This document shows, piece after piece, positions 1 through 5,482 of a stretch of DNA of 5,857 nucleotides. A program made the translations under genes and the position numbers. This DNA is from Candidatus Eiseniibacteriota bacterium. Lineage in GTDB: Bacteria; Eisenbacteria; RBG-16-71-46; CAIMUX01. Every line of letters starts with the position of its first letter. Position 1 is the stretch's first letter. The DNA is taken from the NCBI GenBank assembly GCA_020431745.1, contig JAGQHR010000243.1:1-5857 (forward strand). The letters are read 5' to 3'. A model generated the notes under the pieces. That model did no database searches, was not told where the DNA came from, and was given only the letters and a program-made list of their open reading frames with translations.

Positions 1-2129
1 GCCGTTGCCGTCTCGAGATCCCGCGCCAAGTCGTCCTCGAGGTTGGTCTGGATCTCCCAGAGCCGCCGGTACAAACCGCGCCCCGCGACGAGCTCGGCGT
101 GTGTTCCGCGCTCGACGATCCGGCCGTGCTCCAGCACGAGGATGTGATCGGCATGCATCAACGTGGAGATGCGGTGCGCGATCAGGATCGTCGTCTGTTG
201 CCCCTGCCTCGCGCGCAGGTTCTCCAGGATCAACGACTCGGTCTCGGTGTCGACGGCGGACAGCGCATCGTCGAGCACGAGCACCGCGGGGCGATCGAGC
301 AGCGCCCGCGCGAGAGCCACCCGCTGGCGCTGCCCCCCCGAGAGCATCACGCCGCGCTCGCCGACCATCGTTTCGTAGCCGGCCTCGAACGCCTCGATCG
401 ATCCGTGGACATGCGCCGCCTCCGCGGCCGCCACGATCTCGTCGACGCGTGCCTCGGGCCGACCGAACCGGATGTTGTCGCGCAATGTCTTCGAGTACAG
501 GAACGGTTCCTGCATCACGACGGCGATCGCACCTCGCACGTGCTTACGCGGGAAGGTCCCGAGATCGACATCGTCGAGCAGCACGCATCCGGCGTCCGGG
601 TCGTAGAACCGCAGCAACAGGTTCACGATCGTCGACTTGCCCGACCCGGACGGTCCGACGAGGGCCAATGTCTCGCCCGCCCGCACACGGAAGGTGACGT
701 CATGCAACACCGGCGACGCCCCGTGCGCGAAGTCGACGTGCTCGAACTCGATCGACCCGCGGAACACCGGCTCGCCACCGGCGCGGCCGTCGACGCCGTC
801 GGCATCCTCCAATGCAATGTGCGCCGCCACCGGAAGCGCAGCCGCTGCCGATACCGAACCCGTAACCGAAGCACGGACCACCACCTCCGGAGCCGCGGAC
901 GATGCATCACCGACGTCAGGCACGGCCATCGAAGCCGCAGACGAGGCGACACCGACGCCAGGCATGGCCACCGAAGCCGTGGACGGCGCGACACCGACAC
1001 CCGGCACGGCCGCCGAAGCCGTGGACGGCGCGACACCGACAGCAGGGACGACCACCGAAGCCGTGTCCGCCACCGAGACATCACCCCGCCCTGCGACCGC
1101 GTCCTGCTCGCGCTTCTCGGCGAGGATCTCGTAGATCCGGCCGATCGCGACCAGTGCCTTGCCGAGCTCGGTCAGGATCCGCCCCATCATCCGCACGGGC
1201 CACATGAACAGGTTCACGGCCGCGAGGAAGAAGTAGAAGGTGCCGACCGGCAGCTCGCCGCGACTCATCCAATAGCTTCCGATCCCGACGACCAGCGCGA
1301 TCTGGAGACCGCACAAGAGGTCGGACAACGACCAGAAGCCGCCCATGAGCCGATAGAGCCGAAGGTCCTTGCCCCGATGCACGTGATTGCGTGCGCCGAA
1401 CTTCTCGGCCTCGAAGTCCTGACGGGCGAACGCGCGCACGACGCGAATCCCGCTCAGGTTCTCCTGCAGCGTGCTCGTCATCGCGGCCTCCGCCTCGTCC
1501 ACGGCCTGGAACGAGCCCTGCACCCGCCGGAAGAACATCACCGACGACGCGACGATGATCGGGATGAAGGCGACCGAGACCAGCGTCATCCGCGGATCGA
1601 TCGCGATCATCAACGGCAACGGCAGGACCATCATGACCACCGCCCGACCGATCTCGACCAGCTGGGTCGAGAGGAAGACACGGAAGGTTTCGACGTCCGA
1701 CGTGCATCGTTGGACGAGGTCCCCGGTGTCCGCGGAGTCATAGAATCGACACGGCAGATGATGCAGGTGATCGTGCAATCGATCCCGGAGCCGCCGAGCG
1801 ATCTGCTCCGCGGCGAGACCCGACCACCCCCCCCGCAGGTAGGTGAAGAGGGCCCCGAACCCGGTGAGCACGAGGACCAAGACCAGCGCGATCCACAGGT
1901 TCGCGCGGAAGCGTTCCGCGCCCCCGACGAGTCGCACGACCTCGCGGACGTAGCCGGAAGCGTGACTGGGATCCTTCGCAAGCACCCCGTCCAGAACGAC
2001 TTGCGGCACCATCGGCACCAGGTAGAGGAAGCACGAGGCCACGACCAGCGAGAGCGCGGCGGCTCCGTACCGAATCCGCTGCCCCTCCATCTGCTCCCAG
2101 ATCAGGGTGTATTTCGATCGAGCGTTCAT
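1..2129 (-). CDS. ABC exporter half-transporter (TMD-NBD), heterodimer 'degenerate' subunit type, partial at C-terminus
   Basis: This gene encodes an inner-membrane ABC exporter subunit with an N-terminal six-helix domain and a C-terminal ATPase, probably exporting drugs, lipids or peptides. 709 codons are visible and the gene leaves the window without a stop. Membrane segments lie near residues 22-46, 78-98, 163-200 (two) and 268-312 (two). FYDSADTGDLVQRCTSDVE (129-147) is the usual intracellular-loop signature. The ATPase shows Walker A GPSGSGKST (492-500, Lys498), Q-loop Gln540, signature LSGGQ (596-600), Walker B VLVLDDALSAVD (Asp620, with Asp621 where the catalytic Glu is usual) and H-loop His652. 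Asp621 and the DDALSAVD string match the non-canonical half of heterodimeric exporters (MdlA, BmrC/YheI, TM287). Residues 340-455 form an unusually long linker with tandem repeats. The ATG at 2129 is chosen because AGGAG lies 9 nt upstream and an in-frame TAG is at 2142-2144. The conserved domains are complete, so little is likely missing. Substrate and partner are unknown. Confidence 0.95.
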   Translation of the reverse strand, partial: MNARSKYTLIWEQMEGQRIRYGAAALSLVVASCFLYLVPMVPQVVLDGVLAKDPSHASGYVREVVRLVGGAERFRANLWIALVLVLVLTGFGALFTYLRGGWSGLAAEQIARRLRDRLHDHLHHLPCRFYDSADTGDLVQRCTSDVETFRVFLSTQLVEIGRAVVMMVLPLPLMIAIDPRMTLVSVAFIPIIVASSVMFFRRVQGSFQAVDEAEAAMTSTLQENLSGIRVVRAFARQDFEAEKFGARNHVHRGKDLRLYRLMGGFWSLSDLLCGLQIALVVGIGSYWMSRGELPVGTFYFFLAAVNLFMWPVRMMGRILTELGKALVAIGRIYEILAEKREQDAVAGRGDVSVADTASVVVPAVGVAPSTASAAVPGVGVAPSTASVAMPGVGVASSAASMAVPDVGDASSAAPEVVVRASVTGSVSAAAALPVAAHIALEDADGVDGRAGGEPVFRGSIEFEHVDFAHGASPVLHDVTFRVRAGETLALVGPSGSGKSTIVNLLLRFYDPDAGCVLLDDVDLGTFPRKHVRGAIAVVMQEPFLYSKTLRDNIRFGRPEARVDEIVAAAEAAHVHGSIEAFEAGYETMVGERGVMLSGGQRQRVALARALLDRPAVLVLDDALSAVDTETESLILENLRARQGQQTTILIAHRISTLMHADHILVLEHGRIVERGTHAELVAGRGLYRRLWEIQTNLEDDLARDLETAT
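873..1082 (-). repeat. Five tandem 42-bp repeats coding a 14-residue Ala/Val/Ser/Pro unit in the exporter linker
   Basis: Five consecutive 42-bp units occupy 1041-1082, 999-1040, 957-998, 915-956 and 873-914, in exporter reading order. They encode residues 350-419. The two central copies are nearly identical (VGVAPSTASAAVPG and VGVAPSTASVAMPG). The outer copies are degenerate (DVSVADTASVVVPA, VGVASSAASMAVPD, VGDASSAAPEVVVR). The period is a multiple of three, so copy-number change keeps the reading frame. The array lies between the last transmembrane helix and the ATPase, where related exporters have only a short linker, and a further Ala/Val/Ser-rich stretch of about 30 residues follows it. 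It looks like a coding minisatellite, probably low in regular structure. Confidence 0.9.
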
Positions 2130-2138
2130 GAGTCGTCG

Positions 2139-2143
2139 CTCCT
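2139..2143 (-). promoter_or_regulatory. Ribosome binding site of the ABC exporter
   Basis: On the minus strand AGGAG is followed by 9 nt and then the ATG at 2129. This supports that start over any other, because the reading frame is closed upstream by TAG at 2142-2144. Confidence 0.75.
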
Positions 2144-2265
2144 ATCGCGGATCGGTTCCACACCCCGCCAGAAGCGGGTCCCCACGTGAGGCAGGTAGAA
2201 CCGGTCCGGCGGTAGCCGCACACCAGCAAGGAGTCAGGTTGGAAGCTGAAACTGGAAGAAACGAA

Positions 2266-2294
2266 AAACCCGCTCGAGGCTGGTGAGCGGGTTT
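2266..2294 (-). terminator. Intrinsic terminator between the small ORF and the ABC exporter
   Basis: Read on the minus strand, AAACCCGCTC (2294-2285) and GAGCGGGTTT (2275-2266) form a perfect 10-bp stem around a 9-nt loop. The stem runs straight into a T run (TTTTT, then CGTTTC). It begins 24 nt after the stop codon of the 22-codon ORF and ends 136 nt before the exporter start. The T run is on the minus strand only, so it acts on leftward transcription. Its position between a strongly ribosome-bound short ORF and a same-strand gene suggests a conditional terminator (attenuator), but it could simply end the small transcript. Confidence 0.8.
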
Positions 2295-2334
2295 GCGTGA
2301 AAGTCTATGAGACGATGATTACGCGCCCGCCACC
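2282..2334 (-). promoter_or_regulatory. Candidate antiterminator structure competing with the terminator
   Basis: On the minus strand GGTGGCGGG (2334-2326), inside codons 18-21 of the small ORF, is complementary to CCCGCTCACC (2291-2282), which holds most of the terminator 5' arm. GCGGG pairs with CCCGC, one T (2286) bulges, and GGTG pairs with CACC, giving nine pairs. The two hairpins cannot coexist. A ribosome reaching the stop codon would cover the upstream arm and allow termination; one stalled earlier would leave it free and favour read-through into the exporter. The complementarity is seen directly and the mechanism is inferred. In GC-rich DNA a chance match is possible. Confidence 0.5.
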
Positions 2335-2387
2335 GGGTGAGATCCGCATGGATCCCAGAGCTTGTACACAGCGGTGATGGTGCTCAT
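2319..2387 (-). CDS. 22-residue small ORF, candidate leader peptide of the exporter (or short functional peptide)
   Basis: The product begins MSTITAVYKLWDPCG and has seven more residues (one His, one Pro, otherwise small or aliphatic). I recognise no family. Support for translation comes from context: a full GGAGG sits 8 nt before the ATG, a plausible promoter lies 33 nt upstream of the start codon, and an intrinsic terminator follows 24 nt after the TAA. It has no signal peptide or membrane helix. It is on the same strand as the ABC exporter and 189 nt upstream of it. The preferred reading is a leader peptide whose translation controls terminator formation, analogous to BmrB of Bacillus subtilis. 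There is no run of one amino acid as in biosynthetic attenuators; only single Tyr, Trp and Cys codons occur. The alternative is a precursor of a short modified or signalling peptide exported by the neighbouring transporter, though no maturation enzyme is visible in this window. Confidence 0.6.
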   Translation of the reverse strand: MSTITAVYKLWDPCGSHPVAGA

Positions 2388-2395
2388 CGAATAGG

Positions 2396-2400
2396 CCTCC
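2396..2400 (-). promoter_or_regulatory. Strong ribosome binding site of the small ORF
   Basis: The minus strand reads GGAGG, then CCTATTCG, then the ATG at 2387. It is a perfect core Shine-Dalgarno at 8-nt spacing, as strong as any in the window. It is the main sequence evidence that the 22-codon ORF is translated. Confidence 0.7.
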
Positions 2401-2419
2401 ACAATGAATGCGATGGGTC

Positions 2420-2469
2420 AATTTAGACGCCGGCCCACCGGGGGCGCAATCCCCTTTTCTATCTTTTTT
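2420..2469 (-). promoter_or_regulatory. Putative promoter of the small ORF and exporter
   Basis: On the minus strand TTGCGC (2449-2444) and TAAATT (2425-2420) are separated by 18 nt and resemble housekeeping -35 and -10 boxes. Just upstream, 2469-2455 is A-rich (AAAAAAGATAGAAAA) in an otherwise GC-rich spacer, like an UP element. Initiation near 2413 would give an untranslated leader of about 25 nt ending at the small ORF. Each box is an imperfect match, so the assignment rests on spacing, the A-rich tract and position. Confidence 0.45.
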
Positions 2470-2472
2470 CGC

Positions 2473-2722
2473 CTGGCTTCGAAGATCTTCCGATTACGGG
2501 CTTCGCCGGTCGACGTCGGCGACAGTTTGGCGCGCTCCGGCCGCGACCGCACCGCGGCACCAGCGCAACGCCGCTGACGAGTCCTGCGCCGTGGCCGCCG
2601 ACAGGTGAGGCGCCGCCGGTAGCGCGTCCAGCCCCTGGTCGGCCGGGACTCTGTCGCCGCGGTCGGCGACCAGTCGAGGGACGGCCCCCGCGCCGAAGCC
2701 GTTGCGCGGCCGCCCTCTCCCC
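2473..2722. other. Spacer between the divergent blocks, no gene recognised
   Basis: This GC-rich stretch separates the leftward leader/exporter unit from the rightward kinase. Open frames cross it on both strands, but none has a ribosome binding site or recognisable protein features. An inverted repeat, CTGGTCG (2635-2641) and CGACCAG (2667-2673), with 25 nt between the arms, is the only notable structure. It has no adjacent T run, so it is not a terminator. Confidence 0.5.
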
Positions 2723-2756
2723 CTTGTCAACAAGGTCGGCGCGTACCTGATAAGAT
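2722..2756 (+). promoter_or_regulatory. Putative kinase promoter with an operator-like dyad
   Basis: CCTTGT-CA-ACAAGG (2722-2735) is a compact inverted repeat containing TTGTCA, a -35-like hexamer. TAAGAT (2751-2756) matches four of six -10 positions and sits 7 nt before the kinase ATG. The TTGTCA to TAAGAT gap (21 nt) is too long for a standard pair, while TTGTCA to TGATAA (2748-2753) is 18 nt but a poorer -10. Initiation from either would begin at or very near the ATG, giving a leaderless mRNA. The dyad could be a repressor site. Confidence 0.35.
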
Positions 2757-2763
2757 CGGTCGC

Positions 2764-5469
2764 ATGTCCGCCTGCCCTCAGTGTAGAAACGCGTGTCCGG
2801 ACGGGGCCCAATACTGCCCGAAGTGCGGCGCCGAGTTCGATTACGGCAGCGATTCCCCCACCGAGCTCTCTCCCGACTCCCAACCGGAAGCGCCGGCTCC
2901 TACCAAGGATCGCTCCCGCCGGAGCGCGAGCTACAGCCCGATCTCGGTCCTTCCGGAGGACGAGCACGGCTTTGCGACCGGGACGGTCCTCGCCGACCGC
3001 TTCCGGATCGTGGGACGGCTCGGTCGCGGCGGGATGGGAGACGTCTACCGGGCCGACGATCTCAAGCTGGGGCAGTCGGTCGCGCTCAAGTTCCTCCCGG
3101 CGGAGATGTCCCGAGACCCGGACCGGATGCGCCGCTTTCTCGCCGAAGTCCGCATCGCGCGCCAGATCTCGCACGCCAACGTCTGCCGCGTCTACGACGT
3201 GCTCGAAGAGGACGGCCACCACTTCCTGTCAATGGAGTACATCGACGGCGAAGACCTGGCATCGCTCCTCCGCCGGATCGGCAAGCTCCCGCAGGATAAG
3301 GCGATCGAGCTCACCCGGCAGATCTGCGCAGGGCTGTCCGCGGCGCACGATCGCGGGGTCCTCCATCGCGACCTGAAACCGGCAAACGTGATGATCGACG
3401 GGCGGGGCATCGCGCGGATCGCGGACTTCGGGCTGGCCGGCGCGGAAGACGAGATTCGGGGTGCGGAGGTACGCGCCGGCACACCCGGCTACATGGCGCC
3501 GGAACAGCTCCGCGGTGACGAGGTGACGGTCCGGAGCGATCTCTACGCGCTGGGGCTCGTCCTCTACGAGATGTTCACCGGCAAGCGCGGGTTGCAGGGT
3601 CGGTCGCTCGATGCGCTGCTGCGGGAGCAGACCAGCCTGCCGAGTCGGACTTCCGAGGATCTCGTCGATCTCGACCCCGCGGTGGAGCGCGTGATTCGCC
3701 GCTGTCTGCAGCTCGATCCGGCGCGCCGCCCCGCTTCCGCGCTCGCGGTCGCCGCCGCGCTGCCGGGGGGAGATCCGGTAGCGGCGGCGCTCGCGGCGGG
3801 TGAGCTCCCCTCACCCGAGATGATCGCTTCCTTGGGCGACCAGACCCGCATGCGGTTCGGCTGGGCCCTGACGTGTCTTCTGGTGACGATTGCGGGTGTT
3901 TTCGCCTCCGCCCTGATCTCGGACCGCACGAGGCTCGTCACGCTCTCCAAGCTCGACAAACCGCCCGCGGTGGTCGAAGAGCGCGCACGCGAGGTGATCG
4001 CGACGCTCGCACCGGACGCGGACGCCCGGGACCACACGCAGGGCGCCCAACGGGACATCGGATACCTCCGTTGGATCCAGAGCCACGACTCCACCGCGAC
4101 GCGCTGGGACAGTCTGGCGAGCGGACCACCGTTCGCATTCGAGTTCTGGTATCGCGAAAGCCCCAGTTGGCTCCTGCCGATGAACCACCTCGGACAGGTC
4201 CATCCGGGCGACCCACCGATGCGTCAGCCCGGAATGATCCTCGTGGGGCTCACCCCGGAAGGACGTCTCTCGAGCTGGCTGTCGGTCCCCCCCGACGTGA
4301 GCGAGCCCGACACGACCGCACGAGAAACGGACTGGACGAAAGTCTTCGAGCTCGCCGGTCTCGATATCTCCGAGTTCACTGAAGTCGACCCGATCTGGAC
4401 TCCGCAAGTCTTCGCCGACTCCCGCAGGGCATGGAGCGGACGCTTCCCGGCACGAGACATCGACCTCCGCATCGAAGCGGCGTCCTATCGAGGGCAGCCG
4501 GTCAGCTTTCAGTTCGTCGAGCCCTGGCAGGAGCCGGAAAACAAGCAGGGGCCGCGCGGCTCATGGGCGACCCGCGTCGCGCAGGCTGCCGTCACCCTGC
4601 TCACGATCGCAATGCTCGGGGGATCGATCCTCGTCGCGCGGCGCAACCTCAAGCTGGGGCGCGGAGATCGCAAGGGGAGCCTGCGACTCGCCCTCTACAG
4701 CTTCGTGATGTTCTTCTTCCGGTTCGTGCTGGATGCACACCACATCCCGTCCATCTCCTCCGAGTGGAATCTCTTGATCTTCTGCTCCGGACTCGGGCTG
4801 TTCATCGCGGTCTTCACCTTCCTGATGTACGCGGCCCTCGAGCCCTACGCCCGGCAATACTGGCCCGAGCTTCTGATCTCGTGGAGCCGCGCCCTGCACG
4901 GAAGGATCCGCGACGCCCGCGTCGGGCGTGATCTGCTCATCGGTGTCGCAGTCGGGATCGTGATTCGGATGATCCGTCCGGTGTACTTCCTGGTGCAGCG
5001 GGCGCTGGGGCACGCCCCCGATATGCCCGAGACGATCGCGCTCGCCGGGCTGGGATCGACGGCCGGTGCCGTGGGGAACATCCTGGAGCGGCTCGTGAAC
5101 TGCCTGTGGATCCCGATGGCGCTCGTTCTGCTGCTGCTCTTCGTGAAGTGGATCGTCAAGAGCACGCGCTGGGCCGTGATCGTGGCCTACGCCCTCTGCG
5201 TGATCATCATCTCTTCGGGATCCCCCTGGATCGAATGGATCGGGATCGCCGTCACCCTGGCGACGTTGTTCGTGCTGCTCCTGCGCTTCGGGCTCGTCGC
5301 GATCATCGGATACTTCTGGATCGACGCACTCATCGGAGGCTATCCGCTGACGACCGACCTCTCGATCTGGTATGCCTCGACCGGCGCCTTCGCGGCGCTC
5401 CTCGCGATCGCGACCGCGGCCTACGCATTCCGTCTCGCGACGCGATCCCCCGTCAGCGAGTTGGACTAG
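2764..5469 (+). CDS. Membrane Ser/Thr protein kinase: zinc ribbon, kinase domain, extracytoplasmic domain, polytopic membrane domain
   Basis: This 901-residue Hanks-type Ser/Thr kinase would phosphorylate cytoplasmic proteins in response to an unknown signal. Residues 4-21 form a zinc ribbon (CPQC...CPKC; Cys4, 7, 18, 21), then an acidic/Ser/Pro linker. The kinase domain spans about 78-334 with all key residues: glycine loop GRGGMG (87-92), Lys109 in VALKF, Glu128 of helix C, HRDLKPAN (201-208, Asp203), DFG (221-223), GTPGYMAPE (239-247) and Arg322. One helix (about 365-386) leads to an extracytoplasmic region (387-603) with Trp- and Pro-rich motifs. About eight or nine further membrane segments follow (from 604 to 889), with EPYARQYWPELLISWSR (693-709) in a loop. 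I recall this composite layout from kinases of Acidobacteriota-like bacteria but know no function for the membrane part. The ATG at 2764 is chosen because the zinc ribbon starts there. It has no Shine-Dalgarno, so the mRNA may be leaderless. A cyclase-family gene follows 13 nt after the stop. Confidence 0.95.
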   Translation: MSACPQCRNACPDGAQYCPKCGAEFDYGSDSPTELSPDSQPEAPAPTKDRSRRSASYSPISVLPEDEHGFATGTVLADRFRIVGRLGRGGMGDVYRADDLKLGQSVALKFLPAEMSRDPDRMRRFLAEVRIARQISHANVCRVYDVLEEDGHHFLSMEYIDGEDLASLLRRIGKLPQDKAIELTRQICAGLSAAHDRGVLHRDLKPANVMIDGRGIARIADFGLAGAEDEIRGAEVRAGTPGYMAPEQLRGDEVTVRSDLYALGLVLYEMFTGKRGLQGRSLDALLREQTSLPSRTSEDLVDLDPAVERVIRRCLQLDPARRPASALAVAAALPGGDPVAAALAAGELPSPEMIASLGDQTRMRFGWALTCLLVTIAGVFASALISDRTRLVTLSKLDKPPAVVEERAREVIATLAPDADARDHTQGAQRDIGYLRWIQSHDSTATRWDSLASGPPFAFEFWYRESPSWLLPMNHLGQVHPGDPPMRQPGMILVGLTPEGRLSSWLSVPPDVSEPDTTARETDWTKVFELAGLDISEFTEVDPIWTPQVFADSRRAWSGRFPARDIDLRIEAASYRGQPVSFQFVEPWQEPENKQGPRGSWATRVAQAAVTLLTIAMLGGSILVARRNLKLGRGDRKGSLRLALYSFVMFFFRFVLDAHHIPSISSEWNLLIFCSGLGLFIAVFTFLMYAALEPYARQYWPELLISWSRALHGRIRDARVGRDLLIGVAVGIVIRMIRPVYFLVQRALGHAPDMPETIALAGLGSTAGAVGNILERLVNCLWIPMALVLLLLFVKWIVKSTRWAVIVAYALCVIIISSGSPWIEWIGIAVTLATLFVLLLRFGLVAIIGYFWIDALIGGYPLTTDLSIWYASTGAFAALLAIATAAYAFRLATRSPVSELD

Positions 5470-5473
5470 GAGG
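5468..5473 (+). promoter_or_regulatory. Ribosome binding site of the cyclase-family gene, overlapping the kinase stop codon
   Basis: AGGAGG uses the last two bases of the kinase TAG stop and lies 9 nt before the ATG at 5483. A ribosome terminating on the kinase sits on this site, which favours translational coupling and co-transcription of the two genes. Confidence 0.85.
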
Positions 5474-5482
5474 GCATCGACG

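Noticed and set aside
873..1082. Regular 42-bp repeats considered as a CRISPR-like or intergenic array
   Set aside because: The units are directly adjacent with no spacers and stay in frame within the exporter gene, so they are a coding minisatellite.
2164..2178. Hairpin CCCGC-CAGAA-GCGGG in the exporter leader
   Set aside because: A 5-bp stem with no T run on either strand, too weak to call a terminator or regulatory element by itself.
99..2189. Long plus-strand open frame (696 codons) opposite the exporter
   Set aside because: It is antisense to a gene with every ABC exporter motif. Its product is a low-complexity Arg/His/Asp-rich shadow of GC-rich codons and has no ribosome binding site or domain.
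2441..2469. GGGG-CGCAAT-CCCC followed by a T-rich tract, a possible plus-strand terminator
   Set aside because: The stem is only 4 bp and no plus-strand gene lies upstream to terminate. The tract is better explained as the A-rich upstream element of the leftward promoter.
2408..2608. Plus-strand 66-codon frame in the spacer
   Set aside because: No Shine-Dalgarno and no recognisable protein features; it overlaps the leftward promoter region.
2494..3222. Minus-strand open frame spanning the spacer and the kinase start
   Set aside because: More than half is antisense to the zinc ribbon and kinase domain, the spacer part shows no recognisable protein features, and no ribosome binding site precedes its start.
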